From Planococcus sp. (in: firmicutes) (GTDB lineage Bacteria > Bacillota > Bacilli > Bacillales_A > Planococcaceae): a stretch of DNA of 7,322 nucleotides. This document shows, one piece after another, positions 1 through 5,760 of the stretch. The position numbers and the translations under genes are program-made. Below the pieces are notes generated by a model that searched no databases, was not told the origin of the DNA, and saw only the letters and a list, made by a program, of their open reading frames with translations. Where the stretch lies: the NCBI GenBank assembly GCA_030147455.1, contig JASKZU010000160.1:1-7322 (forward strand). The letters run 5' to 3'. Each line of letters opens with the position of its first letter. The first letter of the stretch is position 1.

Positions 1-1121
1 GCAGCTCCTGCACGAAGATCCGATGCAACTACGGTCGCTGCCGTCATTGGCGTCGGACCTGTAATAATGGCAGCACGGCCTTCTACACGGCCAACTGCGT
101 TCATGCGGCGCAGCTCATCGATATGCTTGAAACGCGCCGAATAAATCGTATCGGTAATCATGGAAGATCCGTTCGCTTGCGTCATTAAAACAGAAAATGG
201 CTGCTGCAGATCCGTGGCAAAGCCAGGATACACAAGTGTCTTGACATCGATTGCTTGAAGGTTTTGCGGCTTTGGAATAAAGATCGACTCTTCGCCTTCT
301 TGCACATCGACACCCATTTCACGAAGTTTTGCCGTAAGAGCTTCCATGTGGAATGGAATGACATTATCGATCGTAACACCGTCTCCTGCAGCTGCTGCCA
401 TAATCATGAACGTTCCCGCTTCGATGCGGTCTGGAATGATTGTATGGTTGGTGCCGTGAAGCTCATCGACGCCCTCGATACGGATAACATTCGTTCCGGC
501 GCCTTTGATTTTTGCCCCCATATTAGTGAGAAGTGTTGCTACATCAATAATCTCAGGTTCTTTTGCCGCATTTTCAATAACGGTCTGCCCTTTGGCACGG
601 ACAGCAGCGAGCATAATGTTGATCGTCGCCCCAACACTGACTACGTCCAGATAGATTTTAGCGCCGCGTAATTCATCGGCACGCAAATAAATGGCGCCGT
701 GTTCATTGGTCACTTTCGCGCCAAGCGCTTCAAAGCCTTTGATATGCTGATCGATCGGACGCGGCCCGAGGAAACATCCTCCCGGCAGTCCAATTGCCGC
801 ATGTTTAAAGCGGCCAAGCATCGCACCCATCATATAGTAGGAAGCACGCAGCTTTTTAACGTTGCCGTTTGGCAACGGCATATCAACCATGTCTGTTGGA
901 TCAATTTGCATCACGCCGTCTTCAAATGAAACAGATCCGCCAATTTCCTCAAGTATGTTTTTCAAAGTCCATACATCCGAGATTTCAGGTAATCCTTCGA
1001 TCGATACGGGCGAATTCGCTAAAATTGAAGCCGGGATCAAAGCCACGGCGCTGTTTTTGGCGCCGTTCACTTTAATCGTGCCGGAAAGGCGATTGCCGCC
1101 TTTTATTTTATAAACGTCCAT
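1..1121 (-). CDS. murZ: UDP-N-acetylglucosamine 1-carboxyvinyltransferase, MurZ (MurA2) type, C-terminus cut off by window edge
   Basis: Cytoplasmic enzyme of the first committed peptidoglycan step: it transfers enolpyruvate from PEP to UDP-GlcNAc. From the ATG at 1121, 373 codons are open to the window edge; about 55 C-terminal residues of a usual 420-430 are missing. Visible landmarks are the N-terminal NGAKN with Lys22, the catalytic-loop Cys116 in GLPGGCFLGPRPID (E. coli Cys115), Asp304 in GFATDLQQPF (E. coli Asp305) and Arg370 in DLRAGA. The stretch RASYYMMGAMLGRFK before the Cys loop, and the position beside tal and fba, point to the second Gram-positive paralogue (murZ/murAB) rather than MurA1. 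The Cys makes it fosfomycin-sensitive in principle. AAAGGAG at 1129-1135 lies 7 nt before the start. It follows tal by 26 nt with no terminator between, so the two are probably co-transcribed. Confidence 0.95.
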   Translation of the reverse strand, partial: MDVYKIKGGNRLSGTIKVNGAKNSAVALIPASILANSPVSIEGLPEISDVWTLKNILEEIGGSVSFEDGVMQIDPTDMVDMPLPNGNVKKLRASYYMMGAMLGRFKHAAIGLPGGCFLGPRPIDQHIKGFEALGAKVTNEHGAIYLRADELRGAKIYLDVVSVGATINIMLAAVRAKGQTVIENAAKEPEIIDVATLLTNMGAKIKGAGTNVIRIEGVDELHGTNHTIIPDRIEAGTFMIMAAAAGDGVTIDNVIPFHMEALTAKLREMGVDVQEGEESIFIPKPQNLQAIDVKTLVYPGFATDLQQPFSVLMTQANGSSMITDTIYSARFKHIDELRRMNAVGRVEGRAAIITGPTPMTAATVVASDLRAGA

Positions 1122-1147
1122 TCTATTTCTCCTTTTTCCTGTCAGCC

Positions 1148-1798
1148 TTATTTCTCAGAGCGAGTTTCCCAATCGGCCAGGAATGCTTCGATGCCTTTGT
1201 CAGTCAAAGGATGTTTGAACATCTGCTGCATTACTTTGATTGGCATCGTGCCAATGTGCGCACCGTTGAGCGCTGCGTCTGTTACGTGCTGCGGATGACG
1301 GATGGACGCGGCAATGATTTCTGAATCGATTTCGTGAATCGCAAAAATCTCGGCAATTTGAGCGATTAAGTCCATTCCGTTATGGCCGATATCATCAAGG
1401 CGTCCAAGGAATGGCGACACGTAAGCTGCTCCTGCACGCGCGGCAAGGAGGGCTTGGTTGGCGCTGAAAATAAGTGTCACGTTTACTTTTGTGCCTTCGC
1501 CAGCCAAAACAGCACAAGCTTTCAAGCCGTCGGGTGTCATTGGCAACTTCACCGTGATGTTTGGAGCAAGTGCCGCCAGTTCGCGGCCTTCTTCGATCAT
1601 GCCTTCTGCATCAAGCGCGATGACTTCTCCGCTGATCGACCCGTCTACCAAGTCGGCGATTTCTTTCAAGCGGTCATGGAACGATACATTTTTTTCTTTT
1701 GCAACAAGCGATGGGTTGGTTGTAACGCCTGAGAGGATGCCCCAAGCGTGTGCTTCTTTGATTTCGTCGAAGTTAGCTGTATCAATAAAGAATTTCAT
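1148..1798 (-). CDS. tal: transaldolase of the small TalC/Fsa-like subfamily
   Basis: Pentose phosphate pathway enzyme of 216 residues that moves a dihydroxyacetone unit between sugar phosphates through a Lys Schiff base. The protein opens MKFFIDTAN with Asp6, has GVTTNPSL with Asn28, the Schiff-base Lys84 in ITVKLPMTPDG, and YVSPFLGRLDDIG with Arg133. The residue aligned with E. coli FSA Gln59 is Glu58 (SGEVIAL) and that aligned with FSA Tyr131 is Phe130. These are the transaldolase choices rather than the fructose-6-phosphate aldolase ones, so I call transaldolase despite the FSA-like length. It is the counterpart of B. subtilis ywjH. AGGAGG at 1809-1814 lies 10 nt before the ATG. A hairpin terminator separates it from fba upstream, while murZ follows closely downstream. 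I see no clear promoter in the short fba-tal gap, so it may depend on read-through. Confidence 0.95.
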   Translation of the reverse strand: MKFFIDTANFDEIKEAHAWGILSGVTTNPSLVAKEKNVSFHDRLKEIADLVDGSISGEVIALDAEGMIEEGRELAALAPNITVKLPMTPDGLKACAVLAGEGTKVNVTLIFSANQALLAARAGAAYVSPFLGRLDDIGHNGMDLIAQIAEIFAIHEIDSEIIAASIRHPQHVTDAALNGAHIGTMPIKVMQQMFKHPLTDKGIEAFLADWETRSEK

Positions 1799-1808
1799 AG
1801 GTTGGTTT

Positions 1809-1814
1809 CCTCCT
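1809..1814 (-). promoter_or_regulatory. ribosome binding site of tal
   Basis: A full AGGAGG lies 10 nt before the tal ATG. It sits just past the hairpin at 1823-1847, so folding of the hairpin would not cover it. Confidence 0.8.
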
Positions 1815-1822
1815 GTATGTGG

Positions 1823-1847
1823 AAAAAGAGACGATTCGCCTCTTTTT
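1823..1847. terminator. intrinsic terminator between fba and tal
   Basis: On the minus strand a stem AAAAAGAGGCG is closed by loop AAT and CGTCTCTTTTT (11 pairs including one G-T wobble), with the T run built into the 3' arm. It starts 9 nt after the fba stop codon. The A and T arms make it usable in both directions. The AU-rich lower stem suggests partial rather than full termination, which would lower tal-murZ expression relative to fba. Confidence 0.65.
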
Positions 1848-1856
1848 CATCCATTA

Positions 1857-2717
1857 TTAGTTTGCTTTTTGGGAACTGCCGAAGTCGCGCATCTTGCCGC
1901 TGACTGTCGCTTTGATGGCATCACGTGCCGGCGTCAAATATTTCCGCGGATCGTAAACGTCGGCGTCACTCGCCAATTTTTCACGAATCGCTATTGACGC
2001 GGCGATTTGACTTTCGGTGTTGACATTGATTTTAGCTGTGCCAAGTGCTACTGCACGCTGGATATCTTTTACGGGAATCCCGGTACCGCCGTGCAAAACA
2101 AGCGGCACATCGCAAAGCTGTGAAATTTCTTCCATTTCAGCAAAGCCAAGATTCGGCTCTCCTTTGTACGGTCCATGAACTGAGCCGAGTGCCGGCGCCA
2201 GGCAGTCAATACCCGTCTGTTCTACAAGCATCTGGCATTCTTTAGGATCTGCATAGATGACGCCGTCTGCAATTACGTCGTCTTCCTGGCCGCCTACAAT
2301 ACCAAGTTCCGCTTCTACAGAAACATCTCTCGCATGCGCGTACTCAACAACTTGGCGTGTAATTTCCACGTTTTCTTCAAATGGGTGATGAGAAGCATCG
2401 ATCATAACCGATGTAAAGCCAGCATCAATCGCTTCTTTGCACTTTTCAAAACTTGAGCCATGATCCAGGTGGATCGCAACAGGAACAGTAATATTGTAAT
2501 CATGCATAAGACCTTTAACCATATGGACGACTGTCGTAAATCCTCCCATATAGCGCGCTGCGCCTTCTGACACGCCGCAGATAACCGGTGATTTCTCGTC
2601 TTCTGCAGCTTGCAGGATCGCTTGCGTAAACTCTAAGTTATTCAGGTTAAACTGCCCGATGGCATATCCTTCCTGTTTTCCTTTAATCATCATATCCTTC
2701 ATCGAAACTAGTGGCAT
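1857..2717 (-). CDS. fba: class II fructose-1,6-bisphosphate aldolase
   Basis: Zinc-dependent glycolytic and gluconeogenic aldolase that cleaves fructose 1,6-bisphosphate to dihydroxyacetone phosphate and glyceraldehyde 3-phosphate in the cytoplasm. At 286 residues it has the B. subtilis FbaA length. The TIM-barrel motifs are complete: HLDHGSSFE with catalytic Asp85 and zinc His86, VEAELG around residues 134-139, GSVHG with His181, VLHGGTGI with His209, and INVNTE at 230-235 for the phosphate/substrate site. Family knowledge assigns zinc to His86, His181 and His209. AGGAGG at 2728-2733 is 10 nt before the ATG. It lies between a terminator after spo0F and a terminator before tal, so it is probably largely its own transcription unit, fitting the high expression expected of a glycolytic enzyme. 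No alternative identity is likely. Confidence 0.97.
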   Translation of the reverse strand: MPLVSMKDMMIKGKQEGYAIGQFNLNNLEFTQAILQAAEDEKSPVICGVSEGAARYMGGFTTVVHMVKGLMHDYNITVPVAIHLDHGSSFEKCKEAIDAGFTSVMIDASHHPFEENVEITRQVVEYAHARDVSVEAELGIVGGQEDDVIADGVIYADPKECQMLVEQTGIDCLAPALGSVHGPYKGEPNLGFAEMEEISQLCDVPLVLHGGTGIPVKDIQRAVALGTAKINVNTESQIAASIAIREKLASDADVYDPRKYLTPARDAIKATVSGKMRDFGSSQKAN

Positions 2718-2763
2718 TACACTTCTTCCTCCTCAGCTTAGGCACGGGCCCAATATCCTTTTT

Positions 2764-2772
2764 ACTATATCA
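2764..2772 (-). promoter_or_regulatory. candidate extended -10 promoter for fba
   Basis: The minus strand reads TGATATAGT, an extended -10 element (TGn plus TATAGT at 2764-2769), about 47 nt before the fba ATG. No recognisable -35 lies upstream because that stretch is the spo0F terminator stem, and the T tract overlaps the TG. This is inference from motif shape and from the need for a promoter after a terminator. Confidence 0.3.
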
Positions 2773-2792
2773 AAAATGGCGCTACTGCGCCA
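2771..2792 (-). terminator. short intrinsic terminator after spo0F
   Basis: Minus-strand TGGCGC, loop AGTA, GCGCCA form a perfect 6-bp GC-rich stem followed directly by TTTTTG. It begins 12 nt after the spo0F stop. The stem is short but compact and has a proper U run, so it should separate spo0F from fba at least partly. Confidence 0.65.
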
Positions 2793-2804
2793 CTCAGTGT
2801 GAGT

Positions 2805-3164
2805 TTAATCGGCTAATAATTCGTGGACGGCGTCGCGCAGTTCGAAAACGTCAAACGGCTTGGTAAAATAACGCATCACTCCCCAGTTCCTCGACTCCTC
2901 TATTACCCCAAGTTCCCCGTAAGCCGTCATCATGATCACTTTGCATTCTTCGTCGCGCCCCTTTAGGCGTTTGAGCAATTCAATGCCATCCATACCGGGC
3001 ATTTTCATATCCATCAAGATCAGATTCGGACAACCCTGTTCGGTAATCTGGAGCGCTTCGTTGCCGTTTGCGGCAACCAGCGCTTCATATCCTTCCCGTT
3101 CGAATACCTCTTTCAGCAAAAGGCGAATGCCCTGTTGATCATCCACAATCAATATCTTTTTCAA
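2805..3164 (-). CDS. spo0F: Spo0F-like single-domain response regulator
   Basis: A 119-residue stand-alone receiver domain with no output domain. In B. subtilis Spo0F takes phosphate from sensor kinases and hands it to Spo0B in the sporulation phosphorelay. The receiver set is complete: acidic pair Asp8-Asp9 in ILIVDDQQGIR, phospho-acceptor Asp52 in LMDMKMPGMDGIE, Thr80 in MMTAYGEL and Lys102 in TKPFD. DDQxGIR and MTAYGEL are close to the B. subtilis protein, and the locus is syntenic. I chose the TTG at 3164 because AAAGGAG at 3173-3179 is 8 nt upstream and because it gives the usual N-terminus, KKILIVDD. The ATG at 3200 would add 12 Lys/Arg-rich residues upstream of that site. If the host is a non-sporulating planococcus, the protein may serve another relay; this cannot be judged from the window. 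Confidence 0.9.
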   Translation of the reverse strand: MKKILIVDDQQGIRLLLKEVFEREGYEALVAANGNEALQITEQGCPNLILMDMKMPGMDGIELLKRLKGRDEECKVIMMTAYGELGVIEESRNWGVMRYFTKPFDVFELRDAVHELLAD

Positions 3165-3172
3165 TTTCACCA

Positions 3173-3179
3173 CTCCTTT
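3173..3179 (-). promoter_or_regulatory. ribosome binding site that fixes the TTG start of spo0F
   Basis: AAAGGAG on the minus strand ends 8 nt before TTG at 3164. Two in-frame GTG codons (3173-3171 and 3170-3168) overlap or sit within 2 nt of it and are too close to be starts. The ATG at 3200 lies upstream of it. Confidence 0.75.
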
Positions 3180-3206
3180 TCGCCTTTTTTGCTCTTTCAT
3201 TGTTCT

Positions 3207-3214
3207 GTTATACT
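3207..3214. promoter_or_regulatory. overlapping divergent -10-like elements between spo0F and DUF2529
   Basis: GTTATACT reads TATACT on the plus strand (3209-3214) and TATAAC on the minus strand (3207-3212), so one site could supply the -10 for both genes. Neither strand has a good -35 at 16-18 nt. The plus-strand start would leave a leader of only about 13 nt, which still contains the DUF2529 ribosome site. Treat as a candidate only. Confidence 0.25.
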
Positions 3215-3220
3215 TTTTTC

Positions 3221-3227
3221 GAGGTGA
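3221..3227 (+). promoter_or_regulatory. ribosome binding site that fixes the TTG start of the DUF2529 gene
   Basis: GAGGTGA lies 6 nt before TTG at 3234. No in-frame ATG is close to it, so the TTG is the likely initiator. Confidence 0.7.
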
Positions 3228-3233
3228 ACTTTA

Positions 3234-3722
3234 TTGAAAATACTGACAACCCAATTAACCGGCCTGTTTCAGCGTCTCGGCGCAAAAGAAGAAGCAATTG
3301 AAGATACTGCGCGGCTGCTTGCACAGGCAGCAGCCGGCCAAGGCCGCATATATTTGGCTGCTTTCGGTGAACTGGAAGCCGTCACGCTTGCTGCTGTCGA
3401 CGGTGCAGAACCGCTTGCTGCGGCTTTCCGCTATGAACCGGGGACTGAGCTTTCTTCTGCAGATCGTGTCTGGATCTTGGCCCGCAAAGATGAAGGCGAT
3501 GCCATCGCGCGGAAATTAGCTGAACAAGCGATTCCTTTTGCTTTATTGACGGCGGAAGCCCACGAACAAGATTTAGCTTCCGTGTCGTTATCGATGGCCA
3601 TCAACAAAGGTTTGCTGCCCGGCGATGAAGGCGGACGCATCATGATTCCGCATGCGCTTGGCGCACTGTATGTGTATCATGCTGTCAAATTAATCATCGA
3701 CGAAATGCTCAGCGAACGATAA
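3234..3722 (+). CDS. DUF2529 family protein (YwjG-like)
   Basis: A soluble protein of 162 residues with no signal peptide or membrane segment. I recognise it as the DUF2529 family from its place between spo0F and pyrG, opposed to both, as for B. subtilis ywjG, and from its length. It starts with an Ala/Leu-rich helix region (residues 10-35), followed by alternating hydrophobic strands such as GRIYLAAFG and RVWILARKDE, then IPFALLTAE, and ends with GGRIMIPHALGALYVYHAVKLIIDEML. The strand-helix alternation resembles a Rossmann or SIS sugar-isomerase-like fold, but I see no catalytic motif and do not assign a reaction. The start is TTG with GAGGTGA 6 nt upstream. It is transcribed toward pyrG and ends at a shared bidirectional terminator. 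It is the only plus-strand gene seen in the window. Confidence 0.88.
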   Translation: MKILTTQLTGLFQRLGAKEEAIEDTARLLAQAAAGQGRIYLAAFGELEAVTLAAVDGAEPLAAAFRYEPGTELSSADRVWILARKDEGDAIARKLAEQAIPFALLTAEAHEQDLASVSLSMAINKGLLPGDEGGRIMIPHALGALYVYHAVKLIIDEMLSER

Positions 3723-3725
3723 ACG

Positions 3726-3762
3726 ACAAAAGCCTTCCCTTTAAAAGGGAAGGCTTTTGTCA
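3726..3762. terminator. bidirectional intrinsic terminator between DUF2529 and pyrG
   Basis: A 37-nt perfect inverted repeat has 18-nt arms, gacaaaagccttcccttt and its complement, around a single central A. A realistic fold is a GC-containing stem with an A/U-rich loop and AAAA/TTTT at the base on both sides. It starts 4 nt after the DUF2529 stop and lies 110 nt past the pyrG stop, so it can end transcripts from both convergent genes. Confidence 0.92.
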
Positions 3763-3872
3763 TCTTATCGATGCCTGCCTTCCTTGGAACGAAACGGCTT
3801 TGCGGCAAGCAGGCTGGCACGGTTCGCCAGCTGGGTCGAGTGAAAAACATTCTATTAACTAGTAGTTGCTGT
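3763..3872 (-). other. 3' untranslated region of pyrG
   Basis: 110 nt between the pyrG stop and the shared terminator. It contains a small hairpin, CTGGC and GCCAG around a 7-nt loop (3814-3830), without a T run. I see no gene with a ribosome site here. Confidence 0.5.
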
Positions 3873-5474
3873 TTACTTTTGGTTGTTCAATGATGCACGT
3901 ACAAACTCACGGAACAATGGCTGCGGACGGTTCGGGCGTGAAATGAATTCCGGGTGGAATTGGCATGCTACAAACCACGGATGATCTTCGACTTCAACGA
4001 TTTCCACGAGGCGGCCGTCCGGGCTTGTACCGGAGAATTTAAATCCGGCTTTTTCGAACTGCTCACGGAACTCGTTGTTGAATTCATAACGGTGGCGGTG
4101 TCTTTCATAGACAAGCTCTTCACCGTAAGCCTCGTATGCTTTCGAAGTTTTGTCGAGTTTTGCCGGGTACAATCCAAGGCGAAGCGTACCGCCTAGGTCT
4201 TCGATGTCTTTTTGTTCAGGCAGCAAGTCGATCACCGGGTACAACGTGGTCGGATCCAGTTCAGACGAATGCGCGCCGTCCAAGTTCATGATATTGCGTG
4301 CATATTCGACGGACGCGAGCTGCATGCCGAGGCAGATGCCGAAAAACGGCACGTTGTTTTCACGTGCATATTGAGTCGCCAATACTTTCCCTTCAACGCC
4401 GCGGTCGCCAAACCCGCCCGGCACGAGGATGCCGTCGCAATTTTGAAGCGCTTCCGCTACGTTGTCGGCGTTGATGTGCTCTGCATTGATCCACTCGACT
4501 TCAATATCGGAATCAAAAGCAAAACCGGCGTGCTTGAGTGATTCTACAACAGAAATATAAGCATCTTGAAGCTCTACGTATTTTCCAACCAATCCGATTT
4601 TAACGGATTTCTGAAGCGACTTCACTTTGTCGACAAGCTCGTTCCATTCGGTCATGTCCGCTTCCGGCGCTTCGATGCCAAAGTGGTCAAGAACGATTTG
4701 GTCCATATGCTGCTCCTGGAGGCGAAGCGGCATTTCGTAGATCACATCAACGTCGCGCGACTCAATGACTTCTTCGGATTTGATATCGCAGAACAAAGCA
4801 ATCTTATCTTTCATGTCTTGCGGCACTGGATATTCTGTGCGGACTACGATCAGGTTTGGCTGAATGCCCAGGCTGCGCAGCTCTTTTACGCTGTGCTGAG
4901 TCGGCTTTGTTTTCATTTCTTTTGCAGCGCCGAGATACGGGATCAGCGTACAGTGAATATACATGACTTCTTCGCGTCCAAGGTCTGAACGCATTTGACG
5001 GATCGCTTCAAGGAATGGCAGCGATTCGATATCGCCGACTGTACCGCCGATTTCTGTAATGACCACGTCGGCCTTCGCTGTTTTAGCAGCACGCAGCAAG
5101 CGGTCCTTGATTTCGTTCGTGATGTGCGGGATAACTTGAACCGTGCCGCCCAAATAGTCGCCGCGGCGTTCTTTTTGAATGACGGTCGAGTACACTTTCC
5201 CTGTCGTAACGTTTGAATATTTGTTCAGGTTGATATCAATGAAACGCTCATAATGGCCAAGATCCAAGTCTGTCTCTGCGCCATCATCGGTAACGAATAC
5301 TTCACCGTGCTGGTAAGGGCTCATCGTACCCGGGTCAATATTGATGTATGGATCGAATTTTTGGATCGTAACACTCAAGCCGCGGTTTTTCAGCAAGCGG
5401 CCCAGCGAAGCAGCGGTGATCCCTTTTCCTAATGATGAAACAACTCCACCTGTTACAAATATATACTTTGTCAT
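3873..5474 (-). CDS. pyrG: CTP synthase (glutamine-hydrolysing)
   Basis: Cytoplasmic enzyme making CTP from UTP, ATP and glutamine. The 533 residues carry an N-terminal amidoligase domain (about 1-265) with P-loop SSLGKGIT (Lys17), DLDLGHYERF (Asp71) and ITEIGGTVGDIE (Glu141), and a class I glutaminase domain (about 290-533) with oxyanion GGFGDRG, nucleophile Cys381 in FFGICLGMQ, and the His507/Glu509 partners in CQFHPEF. I place the start at the ATG at 5474, where AGGAGG lies 9 nt upstream and the protein begins MTKYIFVTGGVVSS as usual for the family. The frame stays open to an ATG at 5588, but those 38 extra codons have no ribosome site and lie inside the regulatory leader. Expression is probably controlled by CTP through the attenuator at 5616-5697. 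The gene converges on DUF2529. Confidence 0.98.
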   Translation of the reverse strand: MTKYIFVTGGVVSSLGKGITAASLGRLLKNRGLSVTIQKFDPYINIDPGTMSPYQHGEVFVTDDGAETDLDLGHYERFIDINLNKYSNVTTGKVYSTVIQKERRGDYLGGTVQVIPHITNEIKDRLLRAAKTAKADVVITEIGGTVGDIESLPFLEAIRQMRSDLGREEVMYIHCTLIPYLGAAKEMKTKPTQHSVKELRSLGIQPNLIVVRTEYPVPQDMKDKIALFCDIKSEEVIESRDVDVIYEMPLRLQEQHMDQIVLDHFGIEAPEADMTEWNELVDKVKSLQKSVKIGLVGKYVELQDAYISVVESLKHAGFAFDSDIEVEWINAEHINADNVAEALQNCDGILVPGGFGDRGVEGKVLATQYARENNVPFFGICLGMQLASVEYARNIMNLDGAHSSELDPTTLYPVIDLLPEQKDIEDLGGTLRLGLYPAKLDKTSKAYEAYGEELVYERHRHRYEFNNEFREQFEKAGFKFSGTSPDGRLVEIVEVEDHPWFVACQFHPEFISRPNRPQPLFREFVRASLNNQK

Positions 5475-5615
5475 GCTCTGTTTCCTCCTCGAATAGTAAA
5501 TAAAAATGCGACGACCTGCGGCACCTGCGATTCCAGGATGCCATTTTTGCCTGAAAAAGCGCAGGCCACCCAAAGTGATGGATGGCATGTGTAATCTAGC
5601 CGACTGGCGGCACTC
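5475..5615 (-). other. structured pyrG leader downstream of the attenuator
   Basis: 141 nt between the attenuator T tract and the pyrG ATG. It can form an outer 7-bp pairing (5538-5544 with 5582-5588) enclosing a 5-bp stem (5549-5553 with 5562-5566, 8-nt loop). The ribosome site AGGAGG at 5484-5489 is outside these stems. No T run follows the stems, so this is not another terminator. Function unknown; pairing may be incidental. Confidence 0.4.
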
Positions 5616-5658
5616 AAAAATAAAAAGCGCTCCTCCTGCAGGCGTGCAGGGGGAGCGC
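5616..5658 (-). terminator. pyrG leader terminator (attenuator hairpin)
   Basis: On the minus strand GCGCTCCCCCTGCA pairs with TGCAGGAGGAGCGC across loop CGCC, 14 positions with one C-A mismatch, followed by TTTTTATTTTT. The hairpin begins 40 nt after the predicted transcription start. Its 5' arm carries CTCCCCCT, the pyrimidine-rich target expected for pairing with a 5' poly(G) extension. Confidence 0.9.
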
Positions 5659-5697
5659 GTAAGCTATACGAATCATCTCTCCTATTTTAAGGAGCCC
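5616..5697 (-). promoter_or_regulatory. CTP-responsive attenuator of pyrG (reiterative transcription type)
   Basis: The predicted transcript starts GGGCUCC at 5697, six nt past the -10. In B. subtilis pyrG a GGGC start makes polymerase stutter and add extra G when CTP is scarce. The G run then pairs with the C/U-rich 5' arm of the leader terminator and allows read-through. Here the same parts are visible: GGGC start, terminator 5' arm CTCCCCCT, and a T tract. A small extra hairpin CUCCU/AGGAG with a 6-nt loop (5679-5694) forms at the 5' end of the unextended RNA. The mechanism is assigned by resemblance, not measured here. Confidence 0.85.
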
Positions 5698-5703
5698 AAT
5701 AAA

Positions 5704-5732
5704 ATCTTATCGTGTACAGCCGGTTCCGTCAA
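5704..5732 (-). promoter_or_regulatory. pyrG promoter
   Basis: Sigma-A-type promoter: -35 TTGACG (5727-5732), a 17-nt spacer, and -10 TAAGAT (5704-5709). The start point, six nt further on, is the first G of GGGC at 5697. It lies between the rpoE stop and the attenuator, so pyrG is transcribed separately from rpoE. Confidence 0.88.
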
Positions 5733-5736
5733 GGTG

Positions 5737-5757
5737 AAAAAAAGTTCAGACTTCTTC
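5737..5757 (-). terminator. weak candidate terminator after rpoE
   Basis: Four nt after the rpoE stop, minus-strand GAAGAAGT, loop CTGA, ACTTTTTTT forms an A/U-rich stem with a GC pair only near the loop, running into seven T. It is weak, but it lies exactly between rpoE and the pyrG promoter. Confidence 0.35.
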
Positions 5758-5760
5758 TCT

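Noticed and set aside
1458..1997. 179-codon plus-strand frame across tal and the end of fba
   Set aside because: It is antisense to two well-supported genes, shows no family resemblance, and crosses their intergenic terminator.
3179..3185. Possible Spo0A box upstream of spo0F
   Set aside because: TTCGCCT matches TTCGNCA at all but one position, but it falls next to the ribosome site and a single near-match of 7 nt is expected by chance.
3165..3200. Longer Spo0F from the ATG at 3200
   Set aside because: It adds 12 Lys/Arg-rich residues not expected of the family and lies upstream of the AAAGGAG site that fits the TTG at 3164.
4566..4988. 140-codon plus-strand frame inside pyrG
   Set aside because: It is a shadow of the conserved pyrG coding strand with no start signals of its own.
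5514..5529. Tandem copies of acctgcg in the pyrG leader
   Set aside because: There are only two 7-nt copies; this is too little to call a repeat element.
5475..5588. 38-codon N-terminal extension of PyrG from an ATG at 5588
   Set aside because: It has no ribosome site and lies inside the untranslated leader. The ATG at 5474 has AGGAGG 9 nt upstream and gives the usual CTP synthase N-terminus.
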